NCBI GenBank assembly: GCA_030748895.1 | Contig: JASMLC010000004.1 | Coordinates: forward strand, 62,001-126,000 | From: Candidatus Poseidoniia archaeon | GTDB taxonomy: Archaea > Thermoplasmatota > Poseidoniia > MGIII > CG-Epi1 | Direction: 5' to 3' | DNA length: 64,000 bases | In this document: positions 32,637 to 42,249 of the stretch, in pieces | Position numbering within the stretch: the first letter of the stretch is position 1 | Layout: every line of letters begins with the position of its first letter | Position numbers and translations under genes: made by a program | Notes under the pieces: generated by a model | What the model was told of the DNA's origin: nothing | Database searches by the model: none | The model's input: the letters and a program-made list of their open reading frames with translations, nothing else

Positions 32637-35600
32637 ATGTCCCGCAAGTCCTTCACATTCCTGCTAGCGCTCCTGATGCTGCTGCCGCCCGTCCAGGGCG
32701 ACGAGAATGACCCTGACCTGACCATCGAGGATATCAGCTTCAGCGATGACTCGCCGGCAGGCGGCGATGAGATTATGATTACCGCTGAGGTTGCTAATGA
32801 TGGGGGGGCAACCGGCCTGCAGTCGGTGACGGCAAATGTTACCTTCTACTGGGACAACAACTCCATCGGGCAAGATATGGTCACTATTCCTGGCGGCCAG
32901 TCAGCCGACGCCAGCGTCGAGTGGACTGCCGTCGGTGGCACCCACAACATCACCGCCATTGTCGACGAAGAAAACGATGTGCAGGAATCTAACGAGGATA
33001 ACAATCAGCGCAGCGAATACATCACGGTCACCTACCCCTCAATCGCTGTGATTGACGACGATGGGGGAGAGAACAACGGTGGCACGAGGGTCGACGTAGA
33101 TGGATACTATACCGACGCGCTGGATTCACTAGAACTCACCTACGATCTGCTGCGCGTCGATAGCGGAGATGACGGACCTGACGCAGACACGCTCACCAAC
33201 TATGGACTGGTGATTTGGTTTGTCGGTTCGGATTTAAGCACCACCTTTACGCAAAACGATCAGGACGCGATGGCTCAGTTCCTCGACGATGGGGGGACTG
33301 CCTGGGTCACGGGACACGATATCCTCTGGGACTTGAACACCGCGACTGGCTCTCGCTCTGAGGGTGACTGGGAGTACGATTATCTCGGCGTAGGTTATGT
33401 CGACCACGACAATGGCACAGCTAATCCTGTTGGTGGTGTCCAGGATGACCCTGTCACTGACGGGGCGGAATATGACACCGACGACTCCCTATTCTTTGAC
33501 TATGGCGATGACCTCGCACCGCGCAGTGACTTCCACGGTATCTTCAACACTACCGATGACGATGGCACCCTCTGGTCAGCGCTGCGCACCGAGGAAGGCT
33601 ACGGGATGGTGTTCCTGGCGTTCGAGTTCGCCTACATCGCGAGTACTGACAACCGGACCGATCTGGTCGACAGGATTGTCGAATACCTGCTGGAGGAGCT
33701 GGAGCACGACGTCTCACTGAGCCGCTTCAACTCACCGCGCGACGGAGACACCATCGAGCCCGACGTTACGCAGGTCATCAACGTCACAGTCCGCAACCGC
33801 GGTAGCGAGGACGAGAGTAACGTGCAGGTGAATCTGGACATCGATTGTCGTAACAGCAGTGCTAACGACCACTCTGACTCGAAAACCATCTCGTCACTAC
33901 CCGCTGGCGCTACTACAACCGTTACCTTCGACTGGGACGTGCCGGAGGAGGAGGACTACGTCTATGATATCGAGGCAGAGGCGTATATTTCCAGTGACGA
34001 GAAACGCACCAATGACAAGCGCAGCATCACTGTTGATACCTATGTGCTGCACAACCTCGCCCTCGAGGCGGCGCGCGCGACGCCACGGCTTGGAGAGCCC
34101 GATGAAGAACGCACACTCTCGGTGAAGGTCGAGAACAGTGGCGACGTGACACTGACGCGCGATGTTCGCGGGCTGGTCTTCGAGGGCGACGAGGAGCTAT
34201 GGGATGGCGGCACGCAGGAAGTGACGCTGGGACCAGGCGAGAACACCACCCTCGAATGGGACTGGACTCCCAACGGCTACGGCACCTTCACCTTCCGCGC
34301 CCAGCTCGAGCAGGAAGACGAAGACTCGAATGACGACGTGGCGGCAGGTGAACTACGCGCGGTGAACATCGAGTTCCGCGACAGCTTCGAGTCGGGACGC
34401 AACGGCTGGAGCGACTATCGCCCCATTTCCAACGCCTGGCACCTGATAGACACTGACAATGACGAGAATCGCGAAGCATATAGTCCAACACACTCACTCT
34501 GGGTCGGTGACGAGGGCAAAGGCGATGGCGAATATGACGATAACTGGGACTACTCTGTCTTTACTGACCAAGATATAACGCTGGGCGCTGGTAGCGAGCT
34601 GGTAATCCAGCACTGGTATTCAATGGAATCCAGCTGGGATGGCGGCAACGTCCAGATTACCACGGATGGCGGTGAGAGCTGGACAGTTATCCATCCTAAT
34701 GGAGGCTACCCTGATGATGCGGTTGTAGGGCTGGACAATCAGCCTGGCTTCACTGGCTCCTCGGACGACTGGGAGGAAGCACGCTTTGACCTCGTCGATT
34801 TCTCGGGTGAGGACGTGCGCTTCCGCTTTCGCTTTGGGAGCGATAGCTCTGTCAATTCTTACGAAGGATGGTATCTGGACGACATCGAGGTAAGCGGCTC
34901 TGATGGTACCTTTAGTGACGATCTGGAAGATGGCGACGGAAACTGGAATTTCTCTGGTGAGAACAGCGAATGGTCGCTGGATGATGCACGTGCGGTCTCC
35001 GGCAGCCACGCCTGGCGACTGGGCAATCCGGAAACTGGCACCTACAGCCCCGGGCTGAACGACTCGCTCGAGTCGCCCACGATTGACCTGGGAGACGGCT
35101 CCGAGAAGGGGGTCGCGATTATGGCATGGTTCGCGGTCGACGGGCCGTATGACGAATTCTATCTGGAGATCAACGTTTCCGGCGAGTGGGAGATGCTTGA
35201 GAGTGGGCCGGGCGATGACGGTGACTATTCCAGCGACTACGACGAGGCGGATGGCGAGGGATGGCTCTACCTCGAGAGCGACCTTTCGGATTACAGCGAT
35301 GAAGTGACGCTGCGCCTTCGCTTCATCTCCGACACCTGGACACAACTGGAAGGACTCTATGTTGATGACTTTACCGTCTTCAGCCTGCCGCAGCTGCAGG
35401 ACGACGTCGGCGTGCGTGATATTGATGCACCCGACGAGGCGGGGCCGGGCGAGGCGGTCGACTTCAGCGGTGACGTCTACAACTTCGGCGCCAACGACCA
35501 GACGAACGTGGATGTGCGCGCGACGGTCACGCGCGACGGCGACGGCAGCGAAGTCTACAACCAGTCCCGCACGATTGCGCAGCTTGATTCAGGCGAGAAC

Positions 35601-38600
35601 GCGACGCTCGACTGGACCTGGCAGGGGGGCGATAACGGCAGCTACACCATCCGCGTCCAGAGCCTGCTCGACGACGATGAGCGGCCCGGCAACGACGCCT
35701 CGGAACAGGTCATCGACATTCGCGAATCGGCCTGGGCGGTCGCACTGGCAGTCGAGGAGGCGGTTAAGGACGTCCTCTCGGGCGAAGCGACCTTCTTCAA
35801 CTTCACCGCCACCAACGAGGGCGACGAGGGCGGCTACTACGACGTCGCCGCTGCCGGCAGCGGCGACGGCTGGTATGCGATTCCGCTTGAGGAAGTTATC
35901 TACATTTCGGCCGGTGGCTCGACCGACTTCACCGTCACGGTCATCGCGCCGACGCAGGAGCCGACCGGAGCAAGCCGTGACTTCACCGTCAGCGTCACCA
36001 GCCAGAACGATGCGGCGGCGCGCGACTCGGAGGAGATAACCGGCACCGCCGATTACCGCGAAGGCACGGACGGCGACAGCGTGCTGCTGGTTGATGCCAA
36101 CTTCGGGCATAACAATGGCTACAACCACTACTACCAGACCGACGAGATTGACCGACGTCTAAAGCTGGCTCTACAGGACTATTTTGGCGAGGGTGAGGCG
36201 CGGGGCTATGACGTCCATACACTCCCCTACGACAGCTCAGCCGGCGACTACGGCGAGCTGGACCCCTATCCGACGGTCGAACTGCTGACGCAGTACGACA
36301 TCGTGGTCTGGACACAGGGTGAGCATCACCAGCGTGACCTGGATGCATGGCGCGATACAATCGGTGGTTACCTCGATTCTGGCGACGGAGGACTCTGGCT
36401 GATTGGATCGAACTACCTGACTGCGCTCAACAGCAGCGATGGTTACCGGGAACCGGGAGACTTCGAGTACGACTATCTGATGGTCGAGCGGATTGACAAC
36501 GACCGTGAAACGCCCGACCCGCTGGTCGGCGCCAGCAACGATGAAGTATTCGACGGAGCTGAGTTCAGCAGTTCCGACCGCACCATCTACTCCAGCTCCT
36601 ACTCCGACTGGGTTATTCCACGTTCAATCGCAACCGGTGGTATCTACGCAGACGCAGGGAGCTGGTGGCACGTCTCCGACAACTCGGAAGCCACGGGTGA
36701 CCCGGAACGCGAGGCGAGCAGCCCGACACATGCCCTCTGGGTCGGTGACGGTGACAAGGACACCGGCGAGTACGATGATAACTGGGACGAGGTATTGCTG
36801 ACGCGCGATTCCTACGAACTGGGCGAGGACGGGCAGCTCAACTTCCAGAACTGGTACTCGACCGAGAACGGCTATGACGGAGGCAATGTGCAGATTTCGA
36901 CCGATGGCGGCGGGACCTGGGAGGTCATCAACCCGGCCGAGGAGTATTCAGATGACTCGGTGATTGGTCTAGATAACGAGCCTGGTTACACCGGCAGCTC
37001 GGACGGCTGGGTATCCGCCTCGTTTAGCCTTAGCGAATACGCAAATGAGGAGGTAACATTCAAGTTCCGCTTTGGAAGTGATAGTTCGGCCAGCAGCTAC
37101 GAGGGCTGGTACATTGACGATGTCGAGTTGCAGGACGCGAGTGGGGTCCTCTTCAGCGATGACCTCGAGTCGGGCGGCGATAACTGGGTTTTCGGCGCGT
37201 CGTCAGGGTACAACCTGACGCTGCGCTACGAAGGCGACTACCAGCTGATGCTGAGCCCCTTCACCTTCGCTTTCCTCGACGACGAACGCGAGCGCTCCGA
37301 TATCGTCGAGCGGGTGCTTGACTGGCTCTTCGCCGCCGCGGCGGCGCACGACGTCGGCACGCGGCTGCTGGACGTCCCGTCGGAGGGCGACGAGAACACG
37401 ACTGTCGAGTTCAGCAGCACTATCCGCAACTACGGCTCCGAGGACCAGTCCAGCTTCACCGTCCGCGCGCAGGCGCTGCTGGACGGCGACGTCATCTGGA
37501 GTGACACGCAGACGGTCGGCTTCCTCGCCGCGGGCGACGAGGTCGAGCTAACGTGGAGCTGGGAGGATGGCGGGCCGACCGGCGAATACGTCATTGGCGT
37601 CGAGACCGAGCTGGCGGGCGACGAGAATACGAATAACGACCGGCGCGAGGCGGATTTCGAGGCAGTCATGCTCCACGCCCCGGCGGTCTCGACGGTCAGC
37701 GCCAGCAAGGAGGGCGAGCCGGGGCAGACGCTGACATTCAAGGTAACCCTGCGCAACGACGCGACCGGCCGCGACAAGCTGAGCCTCTCGCTCTCGGGCA
37801 CGGCAGCCGACTGGGCTGAGTTGCAGATAAGCGCGGTCACGCTCGAATCGGACGATGAACGCGATATCGATATTGATGTTGAGCTGCCGGAGGACGCGGC
37901 GGATGGTGAATATAGCCTGATGGTAGAGGTCACGGCAGGTGACGTTACTGTCACGCAGGAGCTGACTGCAACCGTTACCGAGGACCCCACCGAATATGGC
38001 GTCACACTCGAGCTGGAACCACAGTTTATCGACCTGATTGCGGGGCAGTCTGCCGATTTCAGCGTAACCGTGGCCAATACCGGTGACGACAGTGATACCT
38101 TCGATCTGGAGGCGCTGGGCGACCGTCCCGAATGGGTCTCTTTCGCCGCCTCGCAGGTGAGTCTGGCAGCGGGCGAATCCATCGAGGTTGACGGCACGCT
38201 CACGGTTCCGGACGACGCACTCGATGACCGCTACGAACTCAGTGTGCGAGCAGTCTCACAGGGCGATGACAGCGCCAACGACGAGCAGGCCCTCACCGTT
38301 GACGTTATCGAGCGGCAGCACGACCTGCAGTTCCGGCTCGTGACAGGCGAGCTGACACGCGTGACCGTCGCGCCAGGCGAAACTGCCAGCTTCAACTTCT
38401 CGCTCGAGAACCGGGGCAATTCGGCTGATACATTCAGCATCAGCTTCGAGGACACGGCCGCCGACTGGGCGACGGCCGCGCCAGCCCAGGTCACGCTCGA
38501 GCCCGAAGACAAAACAAATATCACGGTGACCGTCACGGTTCCGACTGGCGCCGCGCTCGCCGAATACCGGGTGGGAATCATCGCTACGGCCGACGACGGC

Positions 38601-39179
38601 CAGACCGACCAGCGGCGGACGCTGACGCTCGAGGTCGAAGTGCCGGTCACCGAGACGCACTCACTCGAGCTCTGCTTCACGATGCCGTCAGGCGACTGCC
38701 TCTCGCAGCGAGCGCTGGAGGTTGCGGTCGAGCAGGGCGAAATCCAGACCGGCGCCTACGGCTTCCGCGTCACCAACAACGGCAATTCCGACGCTGAAAT
38801 CAGCCTCACACTGACGCTCCCGTCAGGGTCGACCGACTGGCAGGCGAGCTTCACCGACGGCGGTGGCAACCGCTGGTATGTGCGGCTCGACCCCGACACG
38901 GCCGACTACCCACTCCAGCTCATGCCCGGAGGGCAGATGGACTGGGGTGCACTGGTGATTAACAACCATAAGCTGGCCGCTGGCGGCAGCTACGCCTTCA
39001 CGCTAACTGCGGAAGTCGTTGGCCAGCCGGGAACCGCGCAGCAGCTGTCGGTGACCGTGACCGTGACCGAGCCGGACGCCCCGCCACCGACCGACGAGGA
39101 AGGCGGCGGACTGCCGGCGCCTTCGCTGCTGGCTGTGCTGCTGCTGCTCGGTGGTGTCGCCTTGCGGCGCCGCCGCTAG
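32637..39179 (+). CDS. Giant surface protein with CARDB, ThuA-like and jelly-roll repeats and sorting signal
   Basis: 2180 residues. Signal peptide 1-20 (FTFLLALLMLLPPVQG). Domains roughly in order: CARDB (25-125), ThuA/glutaminase-like Rossmann domain (127-330), two CARDB (330-570), two choice-of-anchor-J/MAM-like jelly rolls (575-905), CARDB (915-1010), alpha-galactosidase-NEW3-like (1010-1100), a second ThuA-like domain interrupted by another jelly roll (1140-1570), then CARDB and several NEW3-like beta units. The C-terminus is GLPAPS, a hydrophobic stretch and LRRRR, an archaeosortase-type signal. A TTTATA box at 32604-32609 and the ATG at 32637 fit a minimal leader. It converges on the archaeosortase locus and is the prime candidate substrate. 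Confidence 0.85.
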   Translation: MSRKSFTFLLALLMLLPPVQGDENDPDLTIEDISFSDDSPAGGDEIMITAEVANDGGATGLQSVTANVTFYWDNNSIGQDMVTIPGGQSADASVEWTAVGGTHNITAIVDEENDVQESNEDNNQRSEYITVTYPSIAVIDDDGGENNGGTRVDVDGYYTDALDSLELTYDLLRVDSGDDGPDADTLTNYGLVIWFVGSDLSTTFTQNDQDAMAQFLDDGGTAWVTGHDILWDLNTATGSRSEGDWEYDYLGVGYVDHDNGTANPVGGVQDDPVTDGAEYDTDDSLFFDYGDDLAPRSDFHGIFNTTDDDGTLWSALRTEEGYGMVFLAFEFAYIASTDNRTDLVDRIVEYLLEELEHDVSLSRFNSPRDGDTIEPDVTQVINVTVRNRGSEDESNVQVNLDIDCRNSSANDHSDSKTISSLPAGATTTVTFDWDVPEEEDYVYDIEAEAYISSDEKRTNDKRSITVDTYVLHNLALEAARATPRLGEPDEERTLSVKVENSGDVTLTRDVRGLVFEGDEELWDGGTQEVTLGPGENTTLEWDWTPNGYGTFTFRAQLEQEDEDSNDDVAAGELRAVNIEFRDSFESGRNGWSDYRPISNAWHLIDTDNDENREAYSPTHSLWVGDEGKGDGEYDDNWDYSVFTDQDITLGAGSELVIQHWYSMESSWDGGNVQITTDGGESWTVIHPNGGYPDDAVVGLDNQPGFTGSSDDWEEARFDLVDFSGEDVRFRFRFGSDSSVNSYEGWYLDDIEVSGSDGTFSDDLEDGDGNWNFSGENSEWSLDDARAVSGSHAWRLGNPETGTYSPGLNDSLESPTIDLGDGSEKGVAIMAWFAVDGPYDEFYLEINVSGEWEMLESGPGDDGDYSSDYDEADGEGWLYLESDLSDYSDEVTLRLRFISDTWTQLEGLYVDDFTVFSLPQLQDDVGVRDIDAPDEAGPGEAVDFSGDVYNFGANDQTNVDVRATVTRDGDGSEVYNQSRTIAQLDSGENATLDWTWQGGDNGSYTIRVQSLLDDDERPGNDASEQVIDIRESAWAVALAVEEAVKDVLSGEATFFNFTATNEGDEGGYYDVAAAGSGDGWYAIPLEEVIYISAGGSTDFTVTVIAPTQEPTGASRDFTVSVTSQNDAAARDSEEITGTADYREGTDGDSVLLVDANFGHNNGYNHYYQTDEIDRRLKLALQDYFGEGEARGYDVHTLPYDSSAGDYGELDPYPTVELLTQYDIVVWTQGEHHQRDLDAWRDTIGGYLDSGDGGLWLIGSNYLTALNSSDGYREPGDFEYDYLMVERIDNDRETPDPLVGASNDEVFDGAEFSSSDRTIYSSSYSDWVIPRSIATGGIYADAGSWWHVSDNSEATGDPEREASSPTHALWVGDGDKDTGEYDDNWDEVLLTRDSYELGEDGQLNFQNWYSTENGYDGGNVQISTDGGGTWEVINPAEEYSDDSVIGLDNEPGYTGSSDGWVSASFSLSEYANEEVTFKFRFGSDSSASSYEGWYIDDVELQDASGVLFSDDLESGGDNWVFGASSGYNLTLRYEGDYQLMLSPFTFAFLDDERERSDIVERVLDWLFAAAAAHDVGTRLLDVPSEGDENTTVEFSSTIRNYGSEDQSSFTVRAQALLDGDVIWSDTQTVGFLAAGDEVELTWSWEDGGPTGEYVIGVETELAGDENTNNDRREADFEAVMLHAPAVSTVSASKEGEPGQTLTFKVTLRNDATGRDKLSLSLSGTAADWAELQISAVTLESDDERDIDIDVELPEDAADGEYSLMVEVTAGDVTVTQELTATVTEDPTEYGVTLELEPQFIDLIAGQSADFSVTVANTGDDSDTFDLEALGDRPEWVSFAASQVSLAAGESIEVDGTLTVPDDALDDRYELSVRAVSQGDDSANDEQALTVDVIERQHDLQFRLVTGELTRVTVAPGETASFNFSLENRGNSADTFSISFEDTAADWATAAPAQVTLEPEDKTNITVTVTVPTGAALAEYRVGIIATADDGQTDQRRTLTLEVEVPVTETHSLELCFTMPSGDCLSQRALEVAVEQGEIQTGAYGFRVTNNGNSDAEISLTLTLPSGSTDWQASFTDGGGNRWYVRLDPDTADYPLQLMPGGQMDWGALVINNHKLAAGGSYAFTLTAEVVGQPGTAQQLSVTVTVTEPDAPPPTDEEGGGLPAPSLLAVLLLLGGVALRRRR

Positions 39180-39949
39180 TCGCGCCAGCCGGGGTCGTTG
39201 CGCAGCACCCACAGCGGGCTGCCGAAGAGGTAGCCAGCGTCGAGCAGCGCCGCTGCGGTCCAGAGCAATTCCCACGCCGCATGGTCGAGCCACGCCGCCA
39301 GCAGCGCGAACTGGAGCAGCAGCACCGCACCGAAAATCGGCAGCTGGTTCGGGCCGCGCGCCTTGTGGTAGGGCAGCGTCGAAACCATCGTGAACGCCGC
39401 CAGCCCGAGCAGCGCCGGCGGCCACGTCGCCCCGTCGCCGGTGAGCCAGGACCAGCGCAGGCAGACTGTCAGCACCAGCACCATCATCGCCGGCGTCGGC
39501 ATCCCCGAGAAGTGGCGCAGCTGCTCCTCGCGGTCGTGGGTGAAGCGCGCCAGCCGCAGCACCCCCAGCAGGCCCACCAGCAGCGCGCCCGCAAGTGCGA
39601 GCAGGTTCGGCAGGTCCACCCCGCCCGAGAGCGAGAGCGCCGGCCCGCGCGAGAGGTCGTAGTAGAGCGTGTAGACCAGCAGCGCCGGCGCGAGGCAGAA
39701 GCTGATGACGTCGGCCAGCGAGTCGAGCAACGGCCCGAAGCGGTGGCTCGACCCGTATTTGCGCACCAGCATCCCGTCGATGCTGTCGAAAAACGCCCCG
39801 ACGATGAGCAGCAGCATCCCGACCAGGATTGCGTCGCGCGTCCCGTCGAGGAAATAGGTAATCGCCAGCATCCCGCAGGCGGCGTTGGCGAGCGTCGCGA
39901 GGTCGCCGACTGAAATCCTGAACAGCGGCCGGAAGAGCCTGCGCAGCAT
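39176..39949 (-). CDS. pssA: CDP-alcohol phosphatidyltransferase, phosphatidylserine/archaetidylserine synthase type
   Basis: 257 residues from the ATG at 39949, multi-spanning. The CDP-OH-P motif is complete apart from Ala replaced by Val: Asp56, Asp59, Gly60, Arg64, Gly73, Asp77 and Asp81 (SIDGMLVRKY...RFGPLLDSLAD). The context DSLADVISFCLAPALL is typical of PssA. It would condense CDP-archaeol with serine. The start overlaps the stop of the archaeosortase-decarboxylase gene as TGATG. Together they would make archaetidylserine and then archaetidylethanolamine. The stop shares CTAG with the convergent surface-protein gene. Confidence 0.9.
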   Translation of the reverse strand: MLRRLFRPLFRISVGDLATLANAACGMLAITYFLDGTRDAILVGMLLLIVGAFFDSIDGMLVRKYGSSHRFGPLLDSLADVISFCLAPALLVYTLYYDLSRGPALSLSGGVDLPNLLALAGALLVGLLGVLRLARFTHDREEQLRHFSGMPTPAMMVLVLTVCLRWSWLTGDGATWPPALLGLAAFTMVSTLPYHKARGPNQLPIFGAVLLLQFALLAAWLDHAAWELLWTAAALLDAGYLFGSPLWVLRNDPGWRD

Positions 39950-41487
39950 CACGCCCCCGCCAGGCGCGCTACCGTCTGCCCCGCCCGCAGCTTCTGCCCC
40001 AGCCGCACGACCATCTCCGCCCCCAGCGGCAGTTCGAGGTCAACGCGCGAGCCGAGGTGGATGATGCCGATGCGCTCGCCCTTCGCCAGCTGCTGCCCCT
40101 CGGAAAGGTAGCTGGTGATGCGCCGCGCCAGCGCGCCGGCCACCTGCGTCACCGCCACCGGTCCGACAGTGGTCTCCAGTTCGGTGCGCACCTGCAGATT
40201 GCCGTCGGCGGCCGCGCTGTAGGCGGGGCTGAAGCCTGCCCCGGAGCGCTGCTGCGCGCTGACGCGGCCGGTAATCGGCGCGCGGTTGACGTGCACGTTG
40301 AAGGGCGACATGAAAATTGAGAGCCGTACGTGGTCGTCCCGCCTGTCAACCGAGAGCACCGTACCGTCGGCGGGACTGACGACGCCAACGCCGACCGGAC
40401 GCGGCGGGTCGCGGTGGAACCAGAGCAGACCACCGCCCAGCGCCAGTAGCGCCGCGGCCGCCCATGCCGCGGCATCGAGCGGCAGTTCCGACGGGGTGCC
40501 GGCAGCGGCGCCGAACGGCAGCAGTACCAGCCCGCCCACGAAGGCGATAGTAATCCATTCGGGCGTTCCGGCAGCGAAGGGCGGCGTGCGCATTCCCGCC
40601 GGTGACTCGCGCCACGGCAGGTCCATCACGCCGAGGATGGCGTCCTGCATCTCCGGCAGGTAGTGGAAGACGATATACGCCAGCGCGACCAGCGCGACGA
40701 GGCTGCCGCCCTTGCCAATCCAGGCGTGCGCGTAGTAGAATGTGTCATCGCCCCACACATGCTCGTAAGTTAGCCAGATTACGACTGCGTTGCGGATGAG
40801 ATTCAGTACGTAAATCGTCGGCACCGTCGCCAGGAAGGCGTAGACGCGCCGCTCTCGCGGCGCGCTGGTACAGAGCACCCCGCCAACGAATATTATCATC
40901 GATTGCAGCGCGGTGCACGCCAGCACGATGCTGACCGCAGGCGACATCGGATCGCGCCACGCCGCCTCGACGGGGACGCTCACTTCCTGGTGTGCTGAGC
41001 CGAGGCGGTACCAGCGCGAACCTTCGCCGTAGTCGAGTGGCCCGAGCGTTGTCGGAGCGCCTGCAATATCGAGCAGCCAGATCGACTGCTCCGCGACGAC
41101 CTGGATGAGCCAGCCCGCGAGGAACGGCACCCGCTCGACGAGGAAGTAGATGCCGCCAGCAACGACGGTCATCGCCACCAGCCAGCGCAGCGCCGGATAT
41201 TCAGCGCGCCACTGAATGGTGAGCCAGTGGTGGTACGCCAGATAGCCGAAGAACGGTAGCGCCATGGCGCAGAAGAGCGCATTGACCGGGTCGCGAATCA
41301 GGATGTAGTGCTCAACCTCGCTCCACCAGAAACCTCCCAGCGCCAGCCAGCCAACCATGCAGAGCCGGTGGCCTGCGGCGGCCGGGAGCCTGCGGCCCGC
41401 CATGCGGTGCGGCCCGCTTGAGAGCCGATAGCCTGCCGCGAGCAGCAGCAGCGACCCGATGGCGAGCACCTCGCTGGCTGGTATCAT
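39949..41487 (-). CDS. Archaeosortase fused to phosphatidylserine decarboxylase
   Basis: 512 residues from the ATG at 41487; positions below count an optional TTG codon before it. Residues 1-300 are multi-spanning, with the exosortase/archaeosortase catalytic set: Cys192 (VLACTALQSM), Arg233 (LNLIRNAVVI) and His255 (AHAWIGKGGS). After two more helices, about 365-513 is a small-type phosphatidylserine decarboxylase: PRPVGVGVVSPADGTV, FMSPFNVHVNRAPITG and IHLGSRVDLELP, with the predicted self-cleavage and pyruvoyl Ser at 481. Archaeosortase A cleaves C-terminally sorted proteins; in haloarchaea PssA and PssD are needed for lipid anchoring of its substrates. Here decarboxylase and sortase are one protein, coupled to pssA. 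Confidence 0.88.
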   Translation of the reverse strand: MIPASEVLAIGSLLLLAAGYRLSSGPHRMAGRRLPAAAGHRLCMVGWLALGGFWWSEVEHYILIRDPVNALFCAMALPFFGYLAYHHWLTIQWRAEYPALRWLVAMTVVAGGIYFLVERVPFLAGWLIQVVAEQSIWLLDIAGAPTTLGPLDYGEGSRWYRLGSAHQEVSVPVEAAWRDPMSPAVSIVLACTALQSMIIFVGGVLCTSAPRERRVYAFLATVPTIYVLNLIRNAVVIWLTYEHVWGDDTFYYAHAWIGKGGSLVALVALAYIVFHYLPEMQDAILGVMDLPWRESPAGMRTPPFAAGTPEWITIAFVGGLVLLPFGAAAGTPSELPLDAAAWAAAALLALGGGLLWFHRDPPRPVGVGVVSPADGTVLSVDRRDDHVRLSIFMSPFNVHVNRAPITGRVSAQQRSGAGFSPAYSAAADGNLQVRTELETTVGPVAVTQVAGALARRITSYLSEGQQLAKGERIGIIHLGSRVDLELPLGAEMVVRLGQKLRAGQTVARLAGA

Positions 41488-41523
41488 CAACCTGCGCGAC
41501 CCCGCGCCGCTAAAAAAACCTCT

Positions 41524-42249
41524 TCAGCCGAAATGGGCGCACGCCGCCGCATATGATTCGGGGTCACCGATATCGAACCAGGTCCCACTATACGCGATGC
41601 CGCGCACCGTCGCGCGACCGATGCGCCACGGCAGGAAATGGCCTAGCGCGTCACGCTCGCCGCCCGCCGCGAGGTAGGCGGCGAGCGCACACACCCCGCC
41701 GGGCGAGAGCAGCCAGCAGGCGGTCGCCGCCAGCGTCGAGCGCGGCTCCGCCGGCTTCTCGACGAAATCAACTATTATGCCATCCTCGAGCGTCGCGATG
41801 CCGTAGAGCTGCGCCAGCCCGGTATCGCCAACGTCGTAGAGCCCGATAACGTCGTCGCCCGTGCTTGCGTGCAACGCAGTCATGCGGGCGAGATCGAAGT
41901 CGAAAAGGTTGTCGCCGCCGACGATGAAGAGCGGTCCCGCCAGACGATGCTGTGCCACCAGCTGCCCCAGCGCGCCGAGGGCGCCGGGCTTCTCGCCTTC
42001 GGCGCGCGCCTGCTCGACCGCCAATTCCAGTATCAGCGGGCCGTCGTAGCTGGCGATGAACACGTCAAACTGGCTGGCAAAAGCGGCGTTGACCGCCAGC
42101 AGCACGCGGTCGGGCGCAACTGCCTCGAGCGAGCGCAGGACGTGCGCCAGTAGCGGCTCGCCGGCGACTGGGAGCAACTGCTTTGGAGTGTGGCGCACCA
42201 GCTCCCCCATACGGCGCGCGAAGCCGCCCGCCAGGACGATGGCGTCCAT
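41524..42249 (-). CDS. Sugar-1-phosphate nucleotidyltransferase
   Basis: 241 residues, single NTP-transferase domain. The N-terminus AIVLAGGFARRMGELVRHTPKQLLPVAGEPLL is the nucleotide-binding signature with the catalytic Lys in PKQLLP. GGDNLFDFDL supplies the metal Asp, and VEKP and GTWFDIGDPESYAAA fit glucose-1-phosphate thymidylyl- or uridylyltransferases. It lacks the C-terminal hexapeptide repeats of bifunctional forms. It probably activates a sugar for surface glycans; the sugar cannot be told. Its ATG overlaps the coiled-coil gene's stop by 1 bp. Confidence 0.88.
   Translation of the reverse strand: MDAIVLAGGFARRMGELVRHTPKQLLPVAGEPLLAHVLRSLEAVAPDRVLLAVNAAFASQFDVFIASYDGPLILELAVEQARAEGEKPGALGALGQLVAQHRLAGPLFIVGGDNLFDFDLARMTALHASTGDDVIGLYDVGDTGLAQLYGIATLEDGIIVDFVEKPAEPRSTLAATACWLLSPGGVCALAAYLAAGGERDALGHFLPWRIGRATVRGIAYSGTWFDIGDPESYAAACAHFG

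Noticed and set aside
41524-42249. Molybdenum-cofactor guanylyltransferase (MobA)
   Set aside because: The N-terminus resembles MobA superficially, but the PKQLLPVAGEPLL and GTWFDIGDPESY blocks fit sugar-1-phosphate nucleotidyltransferases.
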